Below, piece by piece: positions 44,427-58,100 of a stretch of DNA of 64,000 bases (position 1 is the stretch's first letter; each line of letters begins with the position of its first letter). The notes below the pieces were generated by a model. It did not search any database. It saw only the letters and a program-made list of their open reading frames with translations, and was not told where the DNA came from. Source of the stretch: Pyrenophora tritici-repentis (taxonomy: Eukaryota; Ascomycota; Dothideomycetes; Pleosporales; Pleosporaceae); the NCBI RefSeq assembly GCF_003171515.1, contig NC_089393.1, positions 248,001-312,000 of the forward strand, given 5' to 3'. The translations under genes and the position numbers were made by a program.

Positions 44427-47400
44427 CTATGTGCCCTTCAGGTTGGAAGTCGAGAAGTTGAAGTTGAGAAACTCAAATTTGTCCTTTGAATTGACTCGGG
44501 TGTCTACTGAGAAGGTGCTCGCGTTGCTGTTGTCAATAGATGGTGAGCCCCTCACGGAGTGAGGCTGCTCTCGTGGCTCAAGGAGCAGTGATCGACGGTA
44601 ATAACTTTGGACGTTGGCTTGGTCGCTGGCGTGCATCCTCGAAATCTGGGCCTCCATCCAGTCCTGCATCTCTGGGATGGCAGCTAACCGATAGGGAACC
44701 TGGAACGATTGCAGTTGGCCGATGATCTTGGCCGTCTTCATGTGCTTGTCAAAGTTGATGACGGAGAGACCGTCAGAGCCGGATTCACCGGGAAGCTGTC
44801 GTGTGGTGCCGTTGCCGACGTCGATGAACGTGAGGTCAGTAAGGTAGATTCCTACAAATGGAATGCATGGCGCGATGTGGTTCTGGAGACGCTGACGAAG
44901 CACGGCGTAGTTTCGGCCTACGTCAGTGACCGACTTCAGCTCATCCAGGCGAGCCTTTGTCTTCGCTGACACAAGCTCCCAGGTTCGCTTGAGGCGCATA
45001 ACCATGGAAGAGTTGAGCGAGCAGATGATGGCCATGAGCGAGTCATAGTTGTGCAGCTCCAGACACTTGGCCGCAACCTTGACCCATTGCTTGATTATGA
45101 CCGCACGCTTCTTTGCGTCCTCAAGCTGAAGGATGGTGTCAGCCACCAAGTTGGCCAAGTCAGTCGATAGAGTGGACATGGCTTTGACGTTGTGCGCCTT
45201 TGAATCCTTCTTCTTGGTCCACTCGAGAGCAAGGAGCTCTTCTGGCTGAATGGCACAGAAGAGCTTAGACTCGATGATGGTAAACTGCCTGGCGAGCTCT
45301 AGGGGATCAAAGTCCAAGATGCTGCATTGAGCCCTACCCTCCTTACTAGCTCGTAGTGCGTTGAGTTGGCTCTTGGTAACAATGGGAGAGGGAACGTTGC
45401 TATCGCCCTGGGTGAAGGCAGTGCTAGTGCCAGTTGCCTTTCCAATCGACGACACCAAGCGAGGCACAAGAGCACCAGCTCTCACTTCCGTGACCTTGGA
45501 CGTAAGCTCTGCAAGACGCTTGCCAGCAGCAGGCATAGCTGTCCTCAGTTTGCCAGTGGCGAACGCCAGGATAACACCTAGGGCAACTGAATCACTCTCG
45601 CCGACCCAGTGGCTTTCGAGCCAACCCTTGAACACATTGTAGACCCTGAGACGTACAGGAACTCCGACTTTCTGACTGCCGCCAATGTAGTCGAATCGGT
45701 CGATCAGGCACTGCGCAAGTTCGACAGGTGTGGTGAAGAGACGGAAGGTAAGATAGAAGGCGTTTACAAAGACAATATCGGGAGTTGACTCGAAGGTGGT
45801 GAGCTGCTCCACCAAGGCGGGGAGAGATCCACCCGATATTTGACCATCCTTGTTGTAGATCAACTCGTGCACATAGGTAGTCTCCAAGAGGTGCTCTTCG
45901 CCGTCGGCAATATCTTCGCTTGCTAAAGAGCGAAGCTCTGATGAACTGCCAAAGCTGCTGATCAACGTCTGGGAACTACGCTTCTTTGTTGGTGATTGAT
46001 CTGGCGTGGTAGCACGCGTGGACGTGTGTGAAACGACGCTTGCAGCATCACCCCGCCCGTTGTAGCCATGGGTGCTGCTCAGGTCATTGACAGAAGCGTT
46101 GACACTCTCGGTGTTGACAGACTCCGCAATGCTTCCTTGTGTCATGCTTGCAGGACTTTCAAGAATCTCAGATGCGCTCGGTAGTGGGAGTATGGGAGTA
46201 GGCACCGCGTTGAGTGGAGGCAATGACGAGCGAGATGACCTAAAGGACACGGCAGTTGGGCTTTCGACGATGACAGCCTGGGATGGCTGGAGGCTAAGCC
46301 TGTTGTTGTCGAGAGGCGAAGGCTGAGGTACCTCGGGCAAAGGCTTCGACTCGGAAATGGTGAGTGGTGGAGGCATCTCGCGTTCCTCAACTGGCGGCGC
46401 AGGTAGTGGTTTGTTTGTCTCCATGACGTTTTCGGCAGGTTTGGATGAAACGGCGCTGGCGACAGATTCTCTGTTACTCGAGGGGGTAGGTTCCTGGACC
46501 ATGGATTCGTCGGATAGACCCAAGCCAACAGCAGGCTCGGTGTCAAATTCAAAGTCGCCTATCCTCTCGATCACAAGCCTAGCCTTGGTAACGCAGTCAC
46601 CAGCAGCCCTGACACAACTTGTAGCAGCCGTCACGATTTGCTTTCCTGCCTCTGGCGCTACCACCTCTTCAACGTCCGCGTCAGCATTCGTAAACATATC
46701 CTTGGTCGCTTGGACCAGTTCGGTGAGACGGGTGTACATGGTGTCTCGTGCTTCTTCCAGTGGGTTGGACCTTCGTGAGTCTCGTTCCCATACTTCCTCA
46801 ACAACCTTGAGGAGCTGGCGGCACGCGACGACGGAGTGTTGGGTGATTTGGGCTAGCTCGTCGGAAGAGCGAGATTGTAGGTGCAAACCAATAAACGAGC
46901 CAATAAAGCCCAAAAAAGCGTCATGAGCAGTGTTCAGCCGCTCGGTGGCAAGGCTTCCTTTGCGTGCGCTGGATGACTTGGCCGTGTACGACAACCGATG
47001 GGTAACGGAAGTGCGTTTTGACTGGAACGTGGGTTGGGATATGATGATCGGGGAAGCAAGAGAATCTGGCTCCGACGGCAGAGAAAAGGCAACTGACAGG
47101 CGGTTCAAGTTTCGTGGCTGTTGCGTCGTGGCGGAGTACCAGTCGTCGTGGGCCGATTGTGTAACCGGAGAGTCGTATTCATTCGCCGACAAACTGCCCT
47201 CTACCGATGGCGCTGATGTTACTGGCTGTTGCACAGCACCGTCGGTCGAGTCAGACGGTGGGGTCAGTGGTCTATGACTGCTTGCGTCGCCAAGCTCGAA
47301 CAGTGACAGCGACACTGCGTCCGTGGCCCAGATGTCGAGGAAACGCACAGCCCTCGTTACAAGCTTAAACGATTTGAACACGAGCTCGTCCATGTGCTCG

Positions 47401-48199
47401 AACACGGGTACGAGCAGCTCGCCCGATTGTAACGCTTCTTGCAGGGTTTTGGCAGCCTTTACGAGCGTAGAGAGATCACCCAATAGAGCTTTACGCATGC
47501 GACGCAGACCTACGTGTGCAAGGATAAGTCGCGAGTCCTTTTGTAAGCACTCTGTCCGTTCCTGACCACAGTTAGCAACATTGCAAAGAAACACATTAGA
47601 ATGTTACTTACCAGGAACAGTCGTACGCCAACAATCATGCCTTTGACGTAGTCCTGCCGTGAGAAGGCAACTAGTTCGCCATTCTCACCGTCACGAACCA
47701 GATCCCATAGATATGTCAATGCATTGAGCAAATTCCGTATTATGGGGTGGTCGTAGGGCTCGCAGTAGTTGGTAGGAAGCCATCCACGGGCTCCAGAGGC
47801 CAACAGAGTGCCATCTGCCCAGCCATTGGGATGTACAGAGTGAACAAGAATGACGTCGCCTTGGTTAATGGCAACGGTAATTGAGGACTCGTCCGAAGTA
47901 GATGATACAGTCGAAGTAGGGCTGTAATGGTAGAAGGCGCGGAGGTAGTTGTGGAAAATGGGCTGGGCAAGTTGCTGCTCTTGAACCATGGCTTCGTTGG
48001 AAACTGTAGGCGTCAGGGGAGGAGATATCTGCGATCGCGAGCGACTGGAGTGGGTCCCTCTTGACGAAGACTGGCGAGTGTGACCGAAAACGCCCATTTG
48101 TGATCGCGACCTGCTCGGAGACTTTTGAATGTTCAAGGGCGCCACTAGGGCGCTGGACCGTTTGTCCATATCTCCCTGGCCTGAGCCGAAGGAGGCCAT
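44427..48199 (-). CDS. CDC25: Ras guanine-nucleotide exchange factor (Cdc25-like, SH3 plus RasGEF)
   Basis: Exons are 48199-47612 and 47561-44427 (50-bp intron, phase 0), giving 1240 aa. The Met chosen starts MASFGSGQGD; the frame is open further upstream. An SH3 domain lies around 75-150 (LRAFYHYSPTS...WADGTL...GWLPTNYCEPY). A long Ser/Pro-rich middle follows. RasGEF_N starts near 757 (ELIYNKDGQISGGS... FLTFRLF-like). The catalytic CDC25 domain is at ~940-1180 (DFDPLELARQFTIIESKLF, KQWVKVAAKCLELHNYDSLMAIICSLNSS, PCIPFVGIYLTDLTFID). It activates Ras for cAMP or MAPK signalling at the membrane. The order matches fungal Cdc25 proteins. Confidence 0.94.
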
Positions 48200-51100
48200 T
48201 GGTACAGTGGTTAAGACAGGGACAGAGGAGAGAGAGGTCAGAAGAGTAATGGTCCTAGGATGACGGGCTAATTGGACGTTGCACTTTGGCCGGTACGTGT
48301 AGCAAGCATCTGGCAGATGAGGTATGCAGCAAAGCAAGATGGTTGGTTAATGGCACACACGAAGTGGGGATAGATGGTCGTTGCAGTAATCCGAGCTTTC
48401 TTGTCGAGTGCACGTTGCAGTAAAGCGAGATTTGTGTCGAGTGCAGGTTCCTGCAGTGGCTTTGTTATTATTATGATGTCGAGAGAGAGAGAGAGTGAGG
48501 AATGACAAGATGACGGCTAGGGCTAGTCCAGCAAGAATGTGGAGCAGAAGGCGCGACAAACGGAGAGGGACCTACCCGGCGTGACAATGACTAGTGGATG
48601 TAAAAGCGAATGGCGGCCAGATGGTGCAGCAGGTGACAGATACGGCAGTGAAGGTAATTAAGCAGTGTGGAGCCTCGTGGTGAATTCGGACCTGTCGTGG
48701 GAGTGTTTGTGGTGAAACACAGCACTGGATTGGCGGTGCGTGGGGAAGCTGGGACGGGCGGCGTTTCCGTTACACAGAGATGAGCCGTCAAGGCGGTGCT
48801 TGGACGGGGCGGGACGACGGGTCCAGACACGTTCTGTCTGTGTCGAAAATGCGACAGGTGGACGTGTTTGAGGGTGAAGGTCGGTGGGGGAAGCACACTG
48901 GGGGTGCAAGGCTGTCTTGTAACGGCGATAGCAGGGCAGGAAAGAACTAGAGTGCTGCAAGGGCCGGACCTGCCTGTGCAGAGCAGGGGAGCGTGGGATG
49001 GCTTCCAAGTTCCAACGGTTCTAGAGGAGGCAGTCGCGGCCCAAAGCGAGGGAAGAAGCGAGCGACGGTGGGCGGGCTACTACAGTAGCTATACGGGCCA
49101 GTCGACGGTGAAAGTCGACTTGTGGCGGCCGGAGAGTTGATGGCAGTGGCAGCCAGGCTCGGGTAGGGCAAGGAAGACCTTGGGAGGGACAGAGGGTCGA
49201 CTACCTAGGAACTCGGACTCCACCTGCGCGGACGGACGGCCATGTTAATATCACATCGCGATGCAGCAGCATCCTTTGCCGGCCTACTCGAGCAAAAGCC
49301 TCACGAACTGAACAGGGGCCCTGCTGTCAGGCGTGGCAGGGGGGGTGTGCAAGCCAGGGCCAAGGGAGCGTTGGGTCCTGATTCGCGCCTGTGAGCCCGT
49401 GCCAGCGACGGTGGAGATGCAACCAGAGGGCTTTTCCCCGGTATTTCGCCCTGTCCCCTGTGGGTTGTGGCCATTGCCATGGTGGTTGAGCGCATGCGCA
49501 TGCGCGGTATGCAGTGCAGTGCGCGGTGCAGTGCATTCACCCAGCCGAAGCTTGCACTCGCACTGCACCACTGCACCACTTGGGCATTGAAGGCCCAGCA
49601 CTGGCAAAACACGCAATACTGGCGGCGGCGAAAGAAGAAGAAGCTAAAGAGACATTGGACGACCAGGGCCGCTTCCGCCATGGCGACCACGACTCGAGGG
49701 GCCGGCAGCGTCTAGGGAGCTTCCACGCTGGCCTACGTGTGTGCCCATGTGCCTGACTACGTGCTGTGCAGTCTGTCACGGTCAAGTCAGCACAAACCGG
49801 TGCCGTCTTGCATGCGACCTGCAGCTCCAGCTGCAGCTGCAAGCCAGAAGCCAGAAGCCAGACGCAGTCCGACCCACTGCGAACCTTCGCCCCGGTCCAA
49901 GCCAGCAGGCCAAGCACGGCAACGATCAACTGGCGTGAGTAGCAGCCCTCTAGCCACACCAGGCAACTTCCGCCGGCTCGTCCTCCCCGTCTGCCACGGC
50001 CGCCTTCGCCAACCAATCCACCTTCACCTCCAAAGCGCCCGCCTCGATTGGCTGACTGCTCGAATTTATCAGAGCGAATATCCTGGCTTCAATGGCTAAT
50101 GGCTGTTCCATGGTAAACCTACTGGAGCCTACTGCAAGCCTCCGCTCTCTATCCCCCGAACGGTCGGAGTTGGACGAAATATCTATTCAACAGTCGGCCC
50201 TTCACATGCCGTCATTCGAGTCCGTCAAGCACTGCCCATTGCCCACTGCCCACTGCCCACTGCCATACGCGGCTACACCCTCAGTTCAGCCATCACCACG
50301 AGTCCCGCTCCCATCCCGCGGTGCCGTGCCATGTTCCTAAACCTAACATTGACCCACCTGGTGACGCGCTAGTCATCAATCGCTCAGCACCTGTGACGAC
50401 GACTACGTACGATTTCTTTCGCCCTGCGGCCAACGACGGCGACCTTGCTCTACCCAAGTCTTCATATCATTTAACTATATATGCCGTCACATGCCCGCGC
50501 GCTCACGTGCCAAGAGTGTGTATGGACGGGCGCCCCAGTTGACAGTATCGATATCAAGTCATCCTAAGCAGGCCGCATCATCCAACTTCGCAACACCACC
50601 TTAACCAGCGAGCAGTACCCGGGCAGACAGGCTGCAGGCTGTAGCGAACAACGGTTGCTACGGAGCAACAGACTGTGTTTCCGCGGCCCCTAGCTACTCC
50701 CTAATTCTCTTAGCAGACGCCAGGAAGGCCAGTGGAAGCCGCCCGTCCTAGACTCGGTTCAAACAGCATGCACTAGCTCTTGACCGGGCCTCAGCTGCCC
50801 AACTGTCGACCCTCTACGCAGCTTTTTCTTATTGTCTCATATCTCAACCTCCACCAGCTGGACCACCCACACATCCCCACGCCGTGAGTTCCGTTCAAAG
50901 GTGCGCTCCACCCTTACGTCGATCATATATTGACTGCCCGCCTTCGAAGCGCCCACCCCTGTCGGCACATGCGAAAACGGCTGCTTCTTCCAGCGTAGCA
51001 CTGAAGCAGCTGGGGATCTGCATCGTGTACAGGATCCGCATCGTGCATTGCCAAAATAAGAGCTGTCTATATTCCCGCTATGCGCTTTCTCTCTCGGTAC

Positions 51101-54100
51101 TGGTGTTCACCGCGCATTATCCAACTTTGCCATGTCGGTACTGGATTCCATCCAGTCGATGCCATCCACCACTGCCGTGATAACTTGTTTGTTACCACGG
51201 CATAGTCGTCGAATCAACGCTCTAAGCGCAGCCGTTGTTGACTGACCGGTCAGCTATTGAAATAGTGAAGCTACTCACACTACACTCCGCCCAGCCAGGC
51301 AGGTTATTGTCTACGCCACATGACCATATACCGGTGTAGCTACACTAGAATTCGGTCAATGATATTCCGACATGCGACAGGCCCTGCCATCCTTCATTGA
51401 CAACCCTTCATCTCAGCCACGGACAGCGGCCGACTGCCAACCAATGAGTCACGCATCTGCCAACTGGGGTTTCGCATCAGGTAGGCCGGGTAGCAAAACC
51501 TTAATGGATTGCCTTTTCACATAGCTTGGTGTCATCAAAATCTTGCTTCGTCGGTGCGAGAGCCCTATCGCTCTAGCATCGGGGTAGCTGAAGATCGTTT
51601 GTGGACCACTGACCTCATGCTGCGAGCATATCTTATTTCCTGGCACTATCTAGTTTCACCAAAACGGACAACTAACTGTAGTGGCGCCAAGATGGCGCAG
51701 ACCGTATTCTCCCGTTCGCACGTTCTGAACGACAGTTCGACTTTTGCAAACTTTCTCAACGAGTTACTCGGCCCTTCTGCTAGCTATTACAAGCCTATCA
51801 TCGGCGACCCGTTCGGCAGCCTCATACACCGAAGCTAGCTCGGACGCTACTGAAGCTACCCACCGCGGGGTGTCGTTAGCTGCCGACAGCCCAATGGCCC
51901 ACCCTTCACGATGCAGTGCATAAGTCTACAGACGAATCGTTATATCGAATGTCTAGATTTATCAAAGATTCTGCGACAGTAGCACATTGACATCAGGCCG
52001 ACTTTTTTTTTGGCAACGGCGAATCGCAACCATGCGGTATTGCAGTGGCTGTTGCGATGATCCTTCCAACTCGGAAAGAGCGCATTTCTGCAGGTACGCC
52101 GCAGACCAAGTCTCCTCACCCGCGCCACAATCCATCAAAAGCGACCCGGGAGCGCGGTCACCATGGTGCATCAGTCGCAGAACGGACATCCCTCCGCTGC
52201 AACAGTGCCGAGGCCCGGGAATTTCATCCCTTCCAAAGGGCTGTCACAAGTCATGTGAGGGGATTTGTGTGCGTCTTTACGGCGTGGTCGGCAGAGACAA
52301 TGCGGCGCCGCAACTTCGCTTCAAGCCCATGCGAGCCAACAATGCCATTGTCACCATCCTCTGCACAAATTTCAGATCCTTCTTACACTTGCCCTACTCT
52401 GAGTCGGACAAACGACGATAGATGGTGCCCAACTAGAAGAGCGATAGTACCAACGGGTGTCGATCAGGCCTGAAGAAAACGTGTTTCGCGAGATCACGTG
52501 GACCATTACCCATGAAAATTACTTCTGGCCGGCGATGCGCCTAGTCAATCGTTCTTACACAAAACATAGCCGGGGTTAGGGCATCATCTATTTATTCTCC
52601 AACACCCTGCAGCTGCATCTCACCATGTCTCTGACCACCTGTCCCAAGCTCTCAGCGCTTATTGTCTTTGATTGGCGCAACGCGGCAATGGCGTCATAGT
52701 CAATGCACGACGGCTAGAGATCTCAAGATTACGTGAGGACCGGCATCAGCCTTCCATGTGAACAGCATGGAAACAGCGACTCCAACCGTAGGTACAGCAT
52801 AGTGCCTTGGGAGACCTCTGTACGGAAACGTTCTTTGAAGCCGTCGTTTCGGACACAGCTGAGCTGCCAGTGTAATGATTCGGCCGAGGCTCCGAAAGTT
52901 ATTGTCACATCGCGCATCTCCGAGACACACATCTCTTCAAGGTCGGTAGACTTGGCAAATCAACTCATTTCAGTAAGATTTCTCAGCTTGAGCGCCACTA
53001 CAAGCCTTTCGTGCGATTCCGTCAGCAGGGTCCCGCTTCTTCCCCGTGTTCCCACAACGCAGTATCCATGTTCAAAGCCAAGCGATTGCCGCGCTTGCAG
53101 CTTACGAGGTGAAATCCGATTCATCTCCGTCAGCACACAGCATGAGAGTCCGAGAACTAGAATGTTACACAGTCGTGCCGGTTTAGATATGTCAGGAGGC
53201 TGCCGAGCCGTTGCCATATCATGTACCTGCATTATCGTATATGCAACTGCAAGGTTGGTACGTCACTTCCATACACTTCCGTAACGAGAATGTGACACAA
53301 GACAATGCTGTGCTTTCTATAGCGCAACACAAGAGATAGCTTCGACTCTACGCCTATGGGATTTGTCCGCTTTAGAGGCATAGCCTCGAACCCGTTGACC
53401 CCTCATCACTTCCTCGCCTCTCCTGCCTCTCCAAGACTCTTCTCAGACTCAACAAGGCCGAGCGAGATACGAACACGAGCCTTCCCGCAATCACATCTTA
53501 CCCGCGCACCAGGTCCTTGTTTCACAATCAGCTCCAACCAGACAATCCAGGAACCGGATCCGCAGCATTCCTATTGGCGGGAAAATAAAGATCTGCTCGA
53601 TATTTACTTCCTGGGAACGAATACGATGAAGCATCAAATCTGCATCCTCCAACTTGCCGACTTCCACGCGCTGGGGCCTTGCTCAAGCTGGTGGTAGATC
53701 GACGAAAAGTGTCAGCTTCCGGTCGATTTGCTTCTTTTTGATCACGGTACCTTGCTACATAGAGTAAGTTAATCAGATCCTGTCGATGGCTGATATTGCC
53801 CCCCTTGTAGATTATTGCAGCGATACGATGGTGGTAGGAACGGCCATGGGTGTTCCGTGAGTGATCTGCGTCGATGATACTGATATTGGTGTTGAAAGGT
53901 GAGCAGCATTTTGAGATCTCAAGGCCACCAGATCAACACGGATGCTTCAGCAAAAGAAACAGCTAGACCCGGAACGTGGCAGCGCACCCTTCGGGGCGTA
54001 GATCACCACTTCTAGCACTTGGCTATGCATAACGGTCCGCTTTCGGGAAGAAGCAACTGCCTCCAATTCATGGTTATCATGCGCGTGTCGCGGGGAATGG

Positions 54101-56990
54101 GGGTGTGACCATCGGGCTTTGTTTTCGCCTAGCCGCTGGATCCGTTGTCTCTATTCATGCGATAGGGCTATCGGGATTGTTTGCATACCGAGCAGGTGGT
54201 ATGTTCAACACTGTGGCAAACATTGGATTCGCTTGACCAAAATAATACTAGACACTGCTTACGAACAGACCTGACAAGGATCCATCTGAGCGAACACGTG
54301 CGTTTCTCACGACGCATACCAGGTGCTATCCTGTCACCACGTGCCGCAACTACCGTCCAGCTCGACTCCCTCCCGCGATGTAAGAACTGTGATTCATTTC
54401 TTGATGATCAATAATTTGTCACATGCTGGTCAGAGGCACTCAAAATAGCGTCAGTTTTGTCCATTCAAATCCCTTTCTCGACGATTCCGGGACGAAAACC
54501 ATGACGTTACAAGAAAGATTAGCATCGTCAATCTCTGTTCTGTTCGTCCAGTGAGATATCTTACATTGCTTGCTCCCTTACCTCCCCTTCGTGTTCCCAA
54601 ACGATGTCACTTTCCCTTTCGCGGGATGTAGTAAGCCGAGTGGCGGGGTATTTCAAATACTGACCTGGTCGGCCAAGTTAAACCAAGTCGCCAACTCCTT
54701 TCTTTGTCTCTCTGCATACGCAACCCTTCCTTCATACTATGATGGCACAACTCCACAGTCTTACACGCTCCGACAGCGAGCACGTCAATCTTATTATTGG
54801 GTCTTGGCCCATTCGCCACTACCCCAAATTGTCACGACACCTCCAACTTATGTTCGTGACGAGTAGCAATCGGCCCACCAACCTCCTCCAAAACACCGAG
54901 ATCCCCGTTGCCCGATTTCCAGGGCGAATGGTGACAGCGTGTCGTCACACGGATGATCCCCACGTTCTAAGAAATCCCTGGGTTATGGTTTCTGGGTCTG
55001 GGGGGTCTGGGATCTCGTTTCCTTTTTGGTCATGTCTATCAGAGCACAGACGGCAACCACCATGGTTGTCACCTCCAAGCTGAGGGCACATTTCACCACC
55101 ATCCTCGCTATGTTACGTGCTATGTGTTTATCTTGACCTCCTTACTTGGCGCAGACTATGCGCGCTGAAACAACACACTCTTTTCCTTTTGGCCTTTTCT
55201 CTCAATGGCCAATAGTCCCATTTCTATTCCTTTTGCTTTTGCGCGTCTCTTCTCATCTCCTTCCTTTTCTCGGGCACAAACACCAAGTGTGTATACTACA
55301 CAAGTGATTCCCACGCAATTCCACGATGACACTGCCACAGTCAGCTTAACGCTGACCCTAGGCCCTTGTTTTTGCCTCACTCCAGCTGTCGGCTTACCGG
55401 AATCAGTGTCGGTTTCGTTGGTACCTTTGGCCGCTGGACTTGCTGACGGTATTCGTTTTTTCCCCATCTTACTGTACCGAACAAACCACGATTCACAATC
55501 CCTCCCCCTCCACTTTCCCGCGAGTCGCATCCATCATGCACGGGCACTGATCGGGAAGTTACACTGTTACATGCATATCCCAAATGCATGTCGAGGGGGT
55601 GGCATCGCGCACACGTGGTACACTACATATCGCTTTTGGTTGTTCGCTGCTTCATGGGCGGCACCTGGTGTTGGACGGATGGATGGCTACTCGACGCACG
55701 TGTCGGCCAGTCCTGCAGTTGCGCCTCACGACGCCGCTCGCTCAGCTGGGGTATGTGGAGCCGATACCCGACTGTTGCCAGGGTACGAAAGGAGGATGTG
55801 CCATTAAGCCAGAAAAGCAAGCAACAACATGATCATCTTGGCCACGTGTCGGCGGCGGGTGTAAAGGCGTCAGTGTTTATGAGCATCACAGGCCACACAT
55901 GTCGTTTCCGTGACCTCACAATGTCACATCAACCCTTCATCCAATATTGATTTGCACATAGCCAGCACAACTACCCACGGTGACAGCGATGGTGCGCTGA
56001 CGCACAACGCTCGAATTTCCCTTTCGCAGGTGCCGAACTACCACCGGTAGTTCCTGAATCAGTAACGTTGTGACCGGTCGGTAGATGATCGACTCTGACA
56101 CACACACGCACACAACCACATGAAAGCACTCCATCAGTCCTCGTATCTTCACCCTATTTCTGTCTCGCAAATTTTCAAACTGACTTGTCTCCATGTAGTG
56201 AGCGAGTGGCGAGCAGGGATATGCGTCCAGACCGTGTGTTGCGGCGAAAGAAGTTTCTAGTTTATCGGAAGCATTCATCGGCGGTACTGTGAGTGAGAAA
56301 AGAAGCTTTGATGCCCAAGTGCACAGATGACACACGACCACCATGCCATTCTCGACCTTTCCGAATTGCCTCCAAATCGCGTGCAAGGTTACGTTGTGGG
56401 CCAGGGCAGGAAAAAAAAGGGAAAACACGGCATCCCGGTGACAACGAAGAACAATGACAAACAACGAAGACGACGGATGTTCCGGATATCTTGTGGCCCA
56501 GAAATAGAGGGCCAGACTCGATAGGAGAGGAAGGATAAGTCAAGGGACACCGTTCTTGAAAGGCAACGCGCGTGCTATAATATGTTTACAACATTCAAGG
56601 CGAGACCATGCCATTAATCGTACGACTTATCGGTTGTTGGTAGTGGCGTCTGTCGCAAAAGTTTATTAGGTGGGGCCCGACCAACGGCCCTGAGCACGCT
56701 ATTCTCCAAGGTTACCCCCTGGTTTCCCAGTTCGGCAATATCGCTGCGATGACTTGAATATATCATGCAATTGTAGGCATAACCTTGACCTTGGGGGACA
56801 CGCAACAGGATATAACGTGGGGAAGGGTCCTGTTGCGGGGGATATGCTTTATGGGTGTTCGGACGGAGTGGCTCTTTGGGGAGCGCGATGCGCGTAGCCA
56901 AGATGGATGAAGTTTGTCTGAGTCGGCAGTTGCACAACAAGAAATGAGATAAGCCTCCAGTCTCACTGGGCGAGTATTCAAGGCGAGCAA
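48200..56990. other. 8.8-kb region without a supportable gene
   Basis: Only short, overlapping, domain-free frames occur (largest about 200 codons at 55205-55807 and 183 at 52733-53284). No LTR, TIR, tRNA or clear exon chain was found by eye. Simple-sequence patches include GA repeats near 48480, AGCCAGA repeats near 49840 and GCCCACT repeats near 50228-50262. Base composition looks ordinary, not the AT-rich pattern of RIP-degraded repeats. It may hold the long leader of the Ras GEF gene or non-coding transcripts. Confidence 0.5.
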
Positions 56991-57881
56991 TCATTGCATG
57001 TCCATCTCGTCATCGTCGTAATCAGCCGCGCCCGAATCCATCTCTTCTCGGTCTCGGTCTTTGCGCTGCTGTTCTCGTGAAGCCGAAATCTTTCTGCTGA
57101 GTGTTAGTAAAAAACATTGTAGTCAGACTGACAGTAGTTCCAGTGGATAGACATGCCTTAATCCATCAATGACACCCGTGATGAATGATCTACCCTCGCC
57201 TACTTCCATGCCTCCAATACCGTTCATCTTGAATCCACCTCCCGCGTCCAGCACCTCAACACCACTTCTCAGCTTTGCCATTCGCACTTCCCGCAGCCCT
57301 CTCAGCAGTTTCCGTACATTATCCGGCTCTTCAAAGTCGTCAGAGGCTGCCTCTAGCAGCATTTCGCCTAGCTCAAGCCAGTGATATGGTAGGGCGTCTG
57401 GGGCCGCATCTACCGTCGAATTCGATAGGAACGGTGGCGAGATGGGAAACGTATTCTGCGAAGGCTGTGGGGGTAATCGTGGAGGAGGAGAGAATGTCTC
57501 CGCATGGTCTGTTTCGTGGTCGAGGATAGCGGTAAGAGAGTGTGTATTGAGCCAGGCTGGCGGGAGGATATTGGCACGGCGTTGGCGCTTCAGCAAGAGG
57601 GCAAGCCAGAGGGGGATATTTGCTCTATGAGGTGGATTGAGAGGTCCCACGGGTCCCTAATTCTAGTCATTAGAACCGCCAACCAAAGAAAAATCCACAT
57701 ATAATCTTCCAATCGTAAGAGAAAGAGAGTGTTATATGGCGGGGTGTGTTTGGAGGGGCACGCGTACTCCAAGAAGCTCAAGTCCCTCGAGTTTTTGACG
57801 TGGTATCACTGTGACGAGCTCCATTTCGCACAGAAAAGCAATTTCCGGGGGCGTCAGGCCCGGCGGGAGAGGCAATGCCAT
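56991..57881 (-). CDS. PSF2: GINS complex subunit Psf2
   Basis: Exons are 57881-57768, 57656-57157 and 57093-56991, giving 238 aa. The N-terminus [31 protein letters not shown] is the hallmark of Psf2. [21 protein letters not shown] sequence and [20 protein letters not shown] follow. Psf2 with Sld5, Psf1 and Psf3 forms GINS, part of the CMG replicative helicase. The second intron (63 bp) starts with GC instead of GT (AAG|GCATGT) and ends at a tandem acceptor CAGCAG. The downstream AG gives [12 protein letters not shown]; the upstream one adds one residue. The acidic tail ([10 protein letters not shown]) is typical of filamentous fungi. It shares a promoter with ALG10. Confidence 0.92.
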
Positions 57882-58100
57882 GGTTGGATGTGTAGGTGTG
57901 GCGCCTTGAATTGTATGTTCAAGTTCGCGGGCTGTGAAGCTGCCATGTCGGAAGACGCGCTCCAGGGTTTCGGTACGTAGCCGCATTGGGCCTAGCTTCT
58001 TGTTCAGTACCCGCATTGCCCATCCTTCTGCGCGCCATGTCTGATATCATCTCTTTCGTCCAAACAGTCGTTCCTCTTTCCTTGCATCTGAGAAGATTCA
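57882..58100. promoter_or_regulatory. Bidirectional promoter, PSF2 and ALG10
   Basis: 219 bp between divergent start codons. An upstream ATG for ALG10 lies at 58037 in another frame. Confidence 0.55.

Noticed and set aside
46357..46926. 189-codon Ser-rich plus ORF
   Set aside because: Antisense to the Ras GEF disordered region.
52733..53284. 183-codon plus ORF in the gene-free region
   Set aside because: No domain, signal or exon partner; composition typical of chance ORFs.
55205..55807. 200-codon plus ORF in the gene-free region
   Set aside because: Signal-peptide-like start but no recognisable fold; overlapping frames are equally open. Not enough support.
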